Of a stretch of DNA of 64,000 nt, positions 42,306 to 49,364 are shown piece by piece. A program made the translations under genes and the position numbers. Location: assembly GCF_008704555.1 (NCBI RefSeq), contig NZ_CP023702.1, forward strand, positions 2,356,001-2,420,000. Reading direction: 5' to 3'. The notes beneath the pieces are model-generated. The model did no database searches. It saw only the letters and a program-made list of their open reading frames with translations, and was not told the DNA's origin. Position 1 is the stretch's first letter. Each line of letters opens with the position of its first letter. This stretch comes from Streptomyces nitrosporeus. GTDB taxonomy: Bacteria > Actinomycetota > Actinomycetes > Streptomycetales > Streptomycetaceae.

Positions 42306-42793
42306 GCGCCCGCTCCGTCCGCGACGGCCTTCTCGAAGAGGGCCAGGGTCTCCCCCGGGCTGGGCCCGTCCAGCGCCTTGAAGATGCGCTCGGCGCCCGG
42401 ACCGTGCTGGTCCAGCTTGACGTGTGCCAGCGACACCTTGGTGCGGCCCGCGTCGACGGCCTCGAAGTCGACCTGGATCTCGCTGGCCCCCTCGTCGGTG
42501 GGCAGGGACTGCCAGTTGGGGTCGATCCGCCAGGTCATCGCGACCCGGCGGCCCGGCACCCACTCCAGGACGCGGCCCCAGGCGATCTCGGTGCCTTCCA
42601 CGTCCCACTCGTAGTAACGCCCGCCCACGCCCGGCTCGAAGGCCAGTCCGGCCCGCTCCTTGCGCACCAGGACGTGGGACGGCGGCCACCAGGCCGCGGG
42701 GCGCTCGGTGAAGATCTTGAAGCACTGGTCGGGCGTCGCCGCCACGGTCACCGACTTCCTCACGTCGGGCAGGGTCTGCGTCTGCTCGGGCAC
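42302..42793 (-). CDS. SRPBCC (AHSA1-like) protein
   Basis: A 163-residue single-domain SRPBCC protein. Typical features: VRKSVTVAATPDQCFKIFTE, WWPPSHVLV, GGRYYEWDVEGTEIAWGRVLEWVPGRRVAMTWRID and a C-terminal amphipathic helix. The closest type is AHSA1-like, so a cyclase/aromatase role is possible but not shown by sequence. The start is GTG 42791-42793 with GAGGAGG upstream; coupled (ATGA) to the flavin hydroxylase, suggesting they act on the same intermediate. Confidence 0.8.
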   Translation of the reverse strand: MPEQTQTLPDVRKSVTVAATPDQCFKIFTERPAAWWPPSHVLVRKERAGLAFEPGVGGRYYEWDVEGTEIAWGRVLEWVPGRRVAMTWRIDPNWQSLPTDEGASEIQVDFEAVDAGRTKVSLAHVKLDQHGPGAERIFKALDGPSPGETLALFEKAVADGAGA

Positions 42794-42866
42794 GGGGCCT
42801 CCTCGCTCCAGCCGGGTGTCCGCCCGGTCGCCGCTTCGAATGGGGGCCCACGCTGGCGCCCGTCGC

Positions 42867-42895
42867 TCGTCCCCCTGTCGAGGACGGCTCGAACC
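42867..42895. promoter_or_regulatory. three 11-bp-spaced heptamers, candidate SARP site
   Basis: On the plus strand TCGTCCC (42867), TCGAGGA (42878) and TCGAACC (42889) begin exactly 11 bp apart. On the minus strand the same block reads TCGAGCC, TCGACAG and ACGAGCG, close to the TCGAGC heptamers bound by ActII-ORF4-type SARPs. It sits between the divergent SRPBCC and ketoreductase genes and is a good candidate target of the cluster SARP. Confidence 0.55.
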
Positions 42896-43001
42896 CGCCG
42901 CCTCCACCGGCGCTCCGGCGCGGTCCGAGAAGTCCGCAAGGAGCCGGGCCCACCGTCTGACCGACGTGGACCGACCAGGCACGAGTGATGGGGAGAGCAC
43001 G

Positions 43002-43787
43002 ATGACAGACACGGGACGACGAGTCGCTTTCGTCACCGGTGCGACCAGCGGGATCGGCCTGGCCGTGACCGAACTGCTGGCCCGCCGGGGGATGGCGGTG
43101 TTCGGGGTGGCGCGCGGCGAGGAGAGCGTACGCACCGTGGTCAAGCGGCTGCGCGAGGAGGGCCTGGAGGTGGCCGGCACCGTGTGCGACGTGACCTCGC
43201 CGGAGCAGATCCGTACGGCCGTGGCGGCGGCGGTCGCCGAGTACGGCCGGATCGACGTCCTCGTCAACAACGCGGGCCGGGGCGGTGGCGGGGTGACCGC
43301 CGAGATCGAGGACTCGCTCTGGGACGACGTGATCGAGACCAACCTGAACGGCACCTTCCGGGTCACCCGCGAGGTGCTGAGCGCCGGGCTGATGCGTGAC
43401 GGCGACTGGGGCCGCATCATCAACATCGCCTCCACCGGCGGCAAGCAGGGCGTGGAGCTGGCGGCGCCGTACTCGGCGTCCAAGCACGGTGTCATCGGCT
43501 TCACCAAGGCCGTCGGCAAGGAGCTCGCGCCGACCGGGATCACCGTCAACGCGGTCTGCCCCGGCTATGTGGAGACGCCGATGGCCCAGCGGGTGCGCCA
43601 GGGCTACGCCGGTCACTACGGCGTCAGCGAGGAGTCCATCCAGGAGAAGTTCAACGCGAAGATCCCGCTGGGCCGTTACTCCACCCCCGAGGAGGTCGCC
43701 GGCCTGGTCGGCTACCTGGCCTCCGACACCGCCGGGTCGATCACCGCGCAGGCGCTGAACGTCTGCGGAGGGCTCGGCAACTACTGA
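43002..43787 (+). CDS. polyketide C9 ketoreductase (ActIII-like SDR)
   Basis: A 261-residue short-chain dehydrogenase, the same length as ActIII. Cofactor motif VTGATSGIG (11-19), NNAG (89-92), and catalytic Ser144, Tyr157 and Lys161 (YSASK), at the same residue numbers as in ActIII. The NNAGRGGGG and YSASKHGVIGFTKAVGKELA stretches are hallmarks of aromatic PKS ketoreductases. It reduces the C9 carbonyl of the nascent chain with NADPH. GGGGAG precedes the ATG. First gene of a rightward operon with the flavin reductase and MBL cyclase. Confidence 0.95.
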   Translation: MTDTGRRVAFVTGATSGIGLAVTELLARRGMAVFGVARGEESVRTVVKRLREEGLEVAGTVCDVTSPEQIRTAVAAAVAEYGRIDVLVNNAGRGGGGVTAEIEDSLWDDVIETNLNGTFRVTREVLSAGLMRDGDWGRIINIASTGGKQGVELAAPYSASKHGVIGFTKAVGKELAPTGITVNAVCPGYVETPMAQRVRQGYAGHYGVSEESIQEKFNAKIPLGRYSTPEEVAGLVGYLASDTAGSITAQALNVCGGLGNY

Positions 43788-43885
43788 AGGCCGCCGACGG
43801 CACCGACCGGTGGCGAACCCACGGGGCGGCTCCGGCCGACGGCCACCGAAAGCCCTGATGGCACAAGCAGAATCGGAGTACTGAC

Positions 43886-44422
43886 ATGACCGCTGCGACC
43901 GCAGGCGCCCTGCTGGCCGGACCCGACGCGGCCGCCTTCCGCGCCGCGATGGGCCGTTTCCCCACGGGTGTCACCCTGCTCACCCAGGGGAGCGGCGAGG
44001 ACGCCCTCGTCATGACCCTCAACAGTCTGGTCTCGGTGTCGCTCGACCCGATGCTGGTCCTGGTGTCGGTGAAGGCGGACGGCCGGATGCGGCCGCGGAT
44101 AGCGCGCGCCGGGAGCTTCGCCGTGAACGTGCTGGCCGGGTCCCAGCGCGACCTGGCCCAGGAGTTCTGCCGCCCCGACCGCCCGAAGGGCCGGGCCGCG
44201 ATGCTCCGGCTGGCCGCCGAGGAGGGGGTGACCGGTAACGCCGTACTGCCCCGGGCGGAGACGTACGTGGAGTGCGTCCTGGACTCCGAGCACCAAGCCG
44301 GGGACCACGTCCTCCTCATCGGCAGGGTCGTCGCCCTGTCCACCCGGCCGGACGCCGACCCGCTCCTCTTCCATCAGGGCCGCTTCGGCCGGCTCCTCCC
44401 GGTGGCGGAGGCGGGCGCGTGA
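43886..44422 (+). CDS. flavin reductase (ActVB-like)
   Basis: A 178-residue split-barrel FMN-binding protein of the flavin-reductase-like (HpaC/ActVB) family: FRAAMGRFPTGVTLLTQG, a SLVSVSLDPMLVLVSVK core, and a late DHVLLIGRVVALS segment. It should reduce free FMN with NAD(P)H for the ActVA-ORF5-like hydroxylase at 41166. It is 98 bp downstream of the ketoreductase gene; the TGA overlaps the GTG of the next gene (GTGA). Confidence 0.92.
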   Translation: MTAATAGALLAGPDAAAFRAAMGRFPTGVTLLTQGSGEDALVMTLNSLVSVSLDPMLVLVSVKADGRMRPRIARAGSFAVNVLAGSQRDLAQEFCRPDRPKGRAAMLRLAAEEGVTGNAVLPRAETYVECVLDSEHQAGDHVLLIGRVVALSTRPDADPLLFHQGRFGRLLPVAEAGA

Positions 44423-45396
44423 ACACGGACACCCTCACCTCCCCGGCCGCGTCCGCCGCGTCGGCCGCCTCCTCCGCCGCGTCCGCCTCCACGGCGCCGC
44501 CCGGCTCGCTGGTGCGGGTCGCCGACGACGTGTACGCCTTCGTCCAGCCCGAGGGCGGCTGGTGCCTCAACAACGCCGGCCTGGTCGCCGGCGGGGACAC
44601 CGCCGTCCTGGTGGACACGGCGGCGACCGAGTCCCGCACCCGGAGGCTGCGCCAGGAGGTGGCCCGGGTGGTGCCCGGCGGCCCCGACTACGTCGTCAAC
44701 ACCCACTTCCACGGCGACCACACCTTCGGCAACGGGCAGTTCGTGCCCCGTGCGGTGGTCGTGGCCCACGCCGGGACCCGGGCGGACACCGAGGAGGCCG
44801 GCCTGGGCCTGCGCCACCTGTGGCCGGACGTCGAGTGGGGCGAGACCCCGCTGACCCTGCCGACACTGACCTTCCGGGACGAACTGACCCTGCACGGCAG
44901 CGGTGTACGCACCGAACTGCTCCACGTCGGCCCGGCGCACACCGCGAACGACGTGGTGGCCTGGGTGCCGGAGCGCGGTGTCCTGTTCACCGGCGACGTG
45001 GTCTGGTCGGGGGTGACCCCGTACCTCCTGATGGGGTCGGTCACCGGCTCGCTGGCGGCGCTGGAGCGGATGCGGGCCCTCCGCCCGGCCGTCGTCGTCC
45101 CCGGCCACGGGCCGGTCGGCGGCCCGGAGCTGCTGGACGCCACGGAGTCCTACATCCGGATGCTCCAGCGGCTGGCCGAGGAGGGTCTGCGGCGGGGGGC
45201 CACCCCTCTGGAGGCCGCCCGCCAGGCCGACCTGGGGGCCTTCGCCGGGCTGACGGACGCCGAACGGCTCGTCGGCAACCTGCACCGCGCGTACGCGGAG
45301 CTGGAGGGGCTGGCCCCGGGCGCCCGTATCGATGTGGCGGCCTCCTTCCAGGAGATGGTCGCCTACCACGGCGGACTGCCCGCATGCCACGCCTGA
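44419..45396 (+). CDS. metallo-beta-lactamase-fold cyclase (ActIV-like)
   Basis: A 325-residue protein with an Ala/Ser-rich N-terminus (1-28) and a metallo-beta-lactamase domain. Zinc motif NTHFHGDH (94-101), the later HTANDVV and FTGDVVW, and VVVPGHGPVGG. In actinorhodin-type pathways the MBL-fold enzyme ActIV closes the second ring and releases the product from the ACP. The GTG start (44419) overlaps the flavin reductase stop. Role inferred from family and operon. Confidence 0.88.
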   Translation: MNTDTLTSPAASAASAASSAASASTAPPGSLVRVADDVYAFVQPEGGWCLNNAGLVAGGDTAVLVDTAATESRTRRLRQEVARVVPGGPDYVVNTHFHGDHTFGNGQFVPRAVVVAHAGTRADTEEAGLGLRHLWPDVEWGETPLTLPTLTFRDELTLHGSGVRTELLHVGPAHTANDVVAWVPERGVLFTGDVVWSGVTPYLLMGSVTGSLAALERMRALRPAVVVPGHGPVGGPELLDATESYIRMLQRLAEEGLRRGATPLEAARQADLGAFAGLTDAERLVGNLHRAYAELEGLAPGARIDVAASFQEMVAYHGGLPACHA

Positions 45397-45432
45397 GGGC
45401 AGCCGCACCTTCCCGAGAAGGAGGACGCGTCG

Positions 45433-45699
45433 ATGGAGACGCTTCTGCTCGACCGTGAGACAGCGGTCCGTACGACACCCGGTCCCGCGACACCGGGGCC
45501 CTCGACACCCGGGCCCTCGGCACAGGAGCCGGTGGCACAGGAGCCCCCGGCACCGGGGGCTGCGGCGCGGAAGCCGGTGCCGGGGCCCGCGGCCCCGGCA
45601 CCGGTGCCGGGCGGCGCACCCCTCTGGGTCCCCCTGCTGCTGGCGGGCGACCCCGACGACGACGGGAGCGAACCGCACATCTGCCGGGGCATCGACTGA
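45433..45699 (+). CDS. 88-residue Pro/Ala-rich small protein of unknown function
   Basis: Not recognised. A very good ribosome binding site (GAAGGAGGA) lies 7 nt before ATG 45433, and a strong terminator follows the stop codon, so translation is likely. Residues 1-60 are Pro/Ala-rich with imperfect repeats (TPGPATPGPSTPGPS, QEPVAQEPPAPG). The tail is distinct: LWVPLLLAGDPDDDGSEP then HICRGID, containing the only Cys. It lies 37 bp after the MBL cyclase gene as the last gene of the operon. Options include a RiPP-like precursor, a protein partner of a tailoring enzyme, or a non-functional remnant; none is proven. Confidence 0.65.
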   Translation: METLLLDRETAVRTTPGPATPGPSTPGPSAQEPVAQEPPAPGAAARKPVPGPAAPAPVPGGAPLWVPLLLAGDPDDDGSEPHICRGID

Positions 45700-45721
45700 A
45701 CACCGCACCGGGTGCCCGCAC

Positions 45722-45776
45722 CCCGGTACGTGGACGAGGGGCCCTGTCGCACAGGGCCCCTCGTCCACGTACCGGG
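45722..45776. terminator. perfect 26-bp hairpin, bidirectional terminator
   Basis: Two 26-nt arms (45722-45747 and 45751-45776) are perfect inverted copies around CGC. The arm begins CCCGGTACGTGGACG. It sits between the convergent 88-residue gene and the NTF2-like gene, 23 bp past the former's stop and 16 bp before the latter's. Confidence 0.92.
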
Positions 45777-45791
45777 TGTACCGAAGCCTGG

Positions 45792-46250
45792 TCAGCCGAC
45801 GGGCGGGGCCGCCGGGGTGTCGCGGTGGATGACCCGGGAACGCGTCAGCAGCCGGCCGTCACGGCGCACCAGCACGTCGTCCACGGTGAACGTCGGCTGG
45901 AAGTTGACCTTGCCCTCACGGTCGGTCTGGGTGACGAGGGTGTAGTACGAGACACGCAGGGTGTCCTCGTCCGCCGCGTCGGGCTCGATGATCAGGTGGC
46001 CGAACCAGTGGCGGACCGCTATGTCCTGGTACCGGGGGAGGCTGGACCGCATCCCGGCGATCATCTCCTCACGGCCGGACTGCCGGTGCCCGCCCGCGTG
46101 CACGACCTCCCCGTCCTCGGTGAACGTGTCGGCGAACCCCTCGATGTCGAGCCCGTCGACGCGGCGCATCTGCTGGGCGTAGAAGGTCTGCACCTCGGCG
46201 TACAGGTCACCGGTGACCTGCTGGCGGAGGGTCCCGACCGGCTGAGACAT
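45792..46250 (-). CDS. NTF2-like (SnoaL-type) protein
   Basis: A 152-residue cone-shaped-fold protein of the nuclear transport factor 2 superfamily: FYAQQMRRVDGLDIEGFADTFTEDGEVVH, RQSGREEMIAGM, and FQPTFTVDDVLVRRDGRLLTRSR. SnoaL-like and hydroxylase members occur in aromatic polyketide clusters as cyclases or oxygenase partners. ATG 46248-46250 is preceded by GAAGGGAG; a start at 46298 is rejected. It is the right-most gene that I assign to the cluster. Confidence 0.82.
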   Translation of the reverse strand: MSQPVGTLRQQVTGDLYAEVQTFYAQQMRRVDGLDIEGFADTFTEDGEVVHAGGHRQSGREEMIAGMRSSLPRYQDIAVRHWFGHLIIEPDAADEDTLRVSYYTLVTQTDREGKVNFQPTFTVDDVLVRRDGRLLTRSRVIHRDTPAAPPVG

Positions 46251-46391
46251 GACGACTCCCTTCGCGGCTGCGGCCCTCATGGCTGCGCCGTCACGCATCA
46301 GGCTGCCGGGGGCGGCTGCAGCGCCGCTGGAGACGCGCTCGCTCCCGCCGGGAGGGGCCGGGCGGCGGTGCGGCCGCCCGGCCCCTCCCCG

Positions 46392-47606
46392 TCAGGCGTC
46401 CGCCCACGCCTCCCGGTTGCGCGCGACGTCGTAGACCCGCTCCACCTGGGTGGGGGTGAGCACCCCGGACAGCGGTGCCAGCGAGGAGACCTGGCGCTCC
46501 CTCAGCACGCGCACCCCGGGCGGGGTGGTGACCACCTCCAGGGCCGTCACCCCGGCGAACACCACGACGGTCCCGACCGGCACCGGGAAGGCGCAGTGCG
46601 CCTCCAGCACGGCCTGGGCCCGCCCCGCGCCGAAACGGTCGTCGAGGGCGTACGGCAGGGGCTCCCCGTCGCCGACCCGCACGGTGCCGTCACCGATCCG
46701 TACGGACGCCTGCGGACGGTGCTCCGCGTGCACCGCGAACACCCCACCCGGCCCGATGAGCAGATGCCCGATCTCCCCGCCGTCCGGCAGGGGTACGGAG
46801 TGCAGGACGCGCCAGCCGTGCCGGGTCAGCCGCCGCAGTTCGGCCCCGACCCGCCGCTCACCGGCCAGGGCGGTGCGACGGGCGTCGGGCTCCTTGGTGC
46901 GGCGCAGCGCCCCGGTGGCGGCGCGCACCAGCGCTCCCGCAGCCCCGGACTCCCCCAGCTGCTCCCTCAGCGCTGTGCCGGGCCTGCGGACGGCGAGGTC
47001 GGTCGCCGGCGTGAGCGCGGGCAGCCCTGTCCGCCGGGGCGCGGGCCCCGGACGCCCCGAAGGCGCCTGCCGCTTCGGGGACTGCTCCGGGGACGACTGG
47101 TCCGAGGGCTGCTCCGGGGGTTGCCGCAGGGGCTGCTCCGGGGACTGCCGCGAGGGCTGCCCGGCGTGCTGTCCGGAAGACAGCCCGGCGGGCAGCCCGG
47201 AGGAAAACCCGGAGGACGGCTCCGCACAAGGCTCCGGTGACTGCTCCGTGTGCTGCTCCTGCCGGGGCGCCGCCGCCTGTTCCGGTACCCGGACCGCTTG
47301 GACCGGCCGCGCGGCACCGCCGGGGGCCGCGGCCCCGGCCCTCTTGCGCATCCGGCGCAACGGCGGGATGCGCGGTGCGGGCGGCGGTGGAGCCGGCGGG
47401 GCCGGGGGTTCCGTCTCGCCCAGGGGCGGGATGTCCGGTACCTGGCGGGCGAGCGCGTCGGTGACGGCGTCACGGTAGCTCGGGTGCAGCACGGTGATCG
47501 TGCCGCTGCCCAGGTCCGCCCAGCCGATCGCCGTGCCGTCGGGCAGGTTCACATAGAGCCGGTCGTGCCCGAACAGCTGCCATGACGTGACCTTCAGATC
47601 CTGCAT
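46392..47606 (-). CDS. NERD-domain protein
   Basis: A 404-residue protein. The N-terminal about 60 residues (WQLFGHDRLYVNLPDGTAIGW) form an unassigned beta-rich segment, followed by a long Pro/Gln/Ser-rich linker with EQP-type repeats (about 70-200). The C-terminal NERD domain (about 250-390) shows GERRVGAELRRL, LHSVPLPDGGEIGHLLIGPGGVFAVHAEH and the closing DVARNREAW. NERD domains are predicted nucleases; activity is unproven. The single gene is leftward and not cluster-related. Confidence 0.85.
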   Translation of the reverse strand: MQDLKVTSWQLFGHDRLYVNLPDGTAIGWADLGSGTITVLHPSYRDAVTDALARQVPDIPPLGETEPPAPPAPPPPAPRIPPLRRMRKRAGAAAPGGAARPVQAVRVPEQAAAPRQEQHTEQSPEPCAEPSSGFSSGLPAGLSSGQHAGQPSRQSPEQPLRQPPEQPSDQSSPEQSPKRQAPSGRPGPAPRRTGLPALTPATDLAVRRPGTALREQLGESGAAGALVRAATGALRRTKEPDARRTALAGERRVGAELRRLTRHGWRVLHSVPLPDGGEIGHLLIGPGGVFAVHAEHRPQASVRIGDGTVRVGDGEPLPYALDDRFGAGRAQAVLEAHCAFPVPVGTVVVFAGVTALEVVTTPPGVRVLRERQVSSLAPLSGVLTPTQVERVYDVARNREAWADA

Positions 47607-47781
47607 CGTGTCCCCTCCTGTTCGCCGTTGGGCCGGTCCTCCGTCCTGCTCCCCCGTTCCTTCCAGCGTGGACGGCGCCCCGCCGCCGGCACAGGGCGCA
47701 GAGCGGGCGCGCGGTATCGAGGACCCGGCGTTCCGGGGCAGGCGGGGCTCCGTGACGCCCCGGCCGGCCCCGGTGGGCCGG

Positions 47782-49062
47782 TCACACCAGGGGGAGGCCC
47801 GGCGCCGGACAGGCGTCCATCATCACCTTCACCTCGGCCCTGACCTCGGAAACGGTGTCCTCGTCACCTGTACGAGCGGCTTCGACCACACGATCGATCC
47901 ACCGGGCGACCGTGCCCATCGCGGCGGCCGGCACGCCCCGGGAGGTCAGGGCGGGGGTGCCGATGCGGATGCCGGACGGGTCGAACGGCTTACGGGTGTC
48001 GTAGGGGACGGCGTTGTGGTTCACGACGATGCCCGCCCGGTCCAGGGCCTTCGCGGCGGTCTTGCCGGGCACGTCCTTGCCGGTGAGGTCGATCAGGAGC
48101 AGGTGGTTGTCCGTGCCGCCGGAGACCAGGTCGAACCCCCGGGCGGCCAGCTCCTCCCCCAGGGCGCGCGCGTTGGCCACCACCTGGTGGGCGTATCCGG
48201 CGAACTCCGGTGCGGCCGCCTCCTTCAGCGCGACCGCGATGGCGGCCGTGGTCTGGTTGTGCGGGCCGCCCTGGAGGCCGGGGAAGACCGCACGGTCGAT
48301 GGCACGGGCGTGCTCGGCCGTGGTCAGGAGCATCGCTCCGCGCGGCCCGCGCAGGGTCTTGTGGGTGGTGGTGGACACCACGTCCGCGTACGGCGCCGGT
48401 GAGGGGTGCGCGCCGCCGGCGATCAGCCCGGCGATGTGGGCCACGTCGGCGACCAGGACCGCCCCGGTCTCCCTGGCGATCTCGGCGAAGCCGGCGAAGT
48501 CGATGACCCGGGGCACCGCGGTGCCGCCGCAGAAGATCACCTTGGGCCGCTCGGCGCGCGCCAGGTCGCGCACCTCGTCCAGGTCCACGCGCCCGGTGTC
48601 ACGGCGCACCCCGTAGCGCACCCCCCGGAACCAGGTGCCGGTCGCGGAGACGCCCCAGCCGTGCGTGAGGTGGCCCCCCATCGGCAGGGACATCCCGAGG
48701 ACGGTGTCGCCCGGCCTCAGGAACGCCAGGTAGACGGCGAGGTTGGCGGGCGAGCCGGAGTACGGCTGCACATTGGCGTGGTCCATCCGGAACAGCGCTT
48801 CGGCCCGTTCCGCGGCGAGGGTCTCCACCTGGTCGATGACCTGCTGGCCCTCGTAGTAGCGCCTGCCCGGGTAGCCCTCGGAGTACTTGTTCTGCAGAAC
48901 GGTGCCGGACGCCTCCAGCACGGCGGCGGACACGTAGTTCTCACTGGGGATCAGGCGCAGGGTGTCCGCCTGGAGCCGTTCCTCCGCCCGTACCAGGGCG
49001 GCGAGTTCGGGATCGGCTGCGGACAGGGCGGGGCGGCGGTCTTCGGACGGCTGTACGGCCAC
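47782..49062 (-). CDS. glyA: serine hydroxymethyltransferase
   Basis: A 426-residue PLP enzyme that converts serine and tetrahydrofolate to glycine and methylene-THF. Motifs: LIPSENYVS, NKYSEGYPGRRYYEGQQVID, GHLTHG, DVAHIAGLIAGG, the Schiff-base lysine in STTTHKTLRGPRGAM, and GIRIGTPALTSRGV near the C-terminus. Start is GTG 49060-49062 with GGGAGGACCCC upstream. A ZTP (pfl) riboswitch lies about 43 bp upstream, so expression responds to the purine/folate intermediate ZTP. Stop is 47782. Confidence 0.97.
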   Translation of the reverse strand: MAVQPSEDRRPALSAADPELAALVRAEERLQADTLRLIPSENYVSAAVLEASGTVLQNKYSEGYPGRRYYEGQQVIDQVETLAAERAEALFRMDHANVQPYSGSPANLAVYLAFLRPGDTVLGMSLPMGGHLTHGWGVSATGTWFRGVRYGVRRDTGRVDLDEVRDLARAERPKVIFCGGTAVPRVIDFAGFAEIARETGAVLVADVAHIAGLIAGGAHPSPAPYADVVSTTTHKTLRGPRGAMLLTTAEHARAIDRAVFPGLQGGPHNQTTAAIAVALKEAAAPEFAGYAHQVVANARALGEELAARGFDLVSGGTDNHLLLIDLTGKDVPGKTAAKALDRAGIVVNHNAVPYDTRKPFDPSGIRIGTPALTSRGVPAAAMGTVARWIDRVVEAARTGDEDTVSEVRAEVKVMMDACPAPGLPLV

Positions 49063-49104
49063 GGGGTCCTCCCGGGTCGGTCGCGCGGGGCGACGTGGAC
49101 CCGG

Positions 49105-49214
49105 ACTGCCCAGGCGGACGGCCTTCCGGCGATGACGCCCCGGATGCCCGGGGAGTGCCGCTCCCTCGTGGTCGTTTCCACTTCCGCGCCCTGGGGGCGC
49201 TCGCCAGTCGCGGC
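49105..49214 (-). ncRNA. ZTP (pfl) riboswitch upstream of glyA
   Basis: On the minus strand the leader contains GCGACTGGCG, then GTGGAA...CCACGAGGGAGCG, and after a variable stem CCGCCTGGGCAGTCC, the conserved elements of the pfl RNA that bind ZTP/ZMP. Such switches are common upstream of glyA, purH and formate-THF ligase genes. The boundaries are approximate. The region 49215-49364 beyond holds no gene that I see. Confidence 0.85.
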
Positions 49215-49364
49215 ACGGCGCACCTTACCGTGCGGCCGGCCGGAGAGGACGGAAATCCGGGAACCGGAGGGAGCGGGGGCCGGGAGCGGGAGACCGTGCA
49301 CCCCGGGACCGGCGGGAGGCGGCGGCGCGCGGAACGGGCCCCGGGGAGGGCCGGCCGCCTCCGG

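Noticed and set aside
49063..49214. Glycine riboswitch ahead of glyA
   Set aside because: The conserved segments match the pfl (ZTP) motif, not the tandem glycine aptamers.
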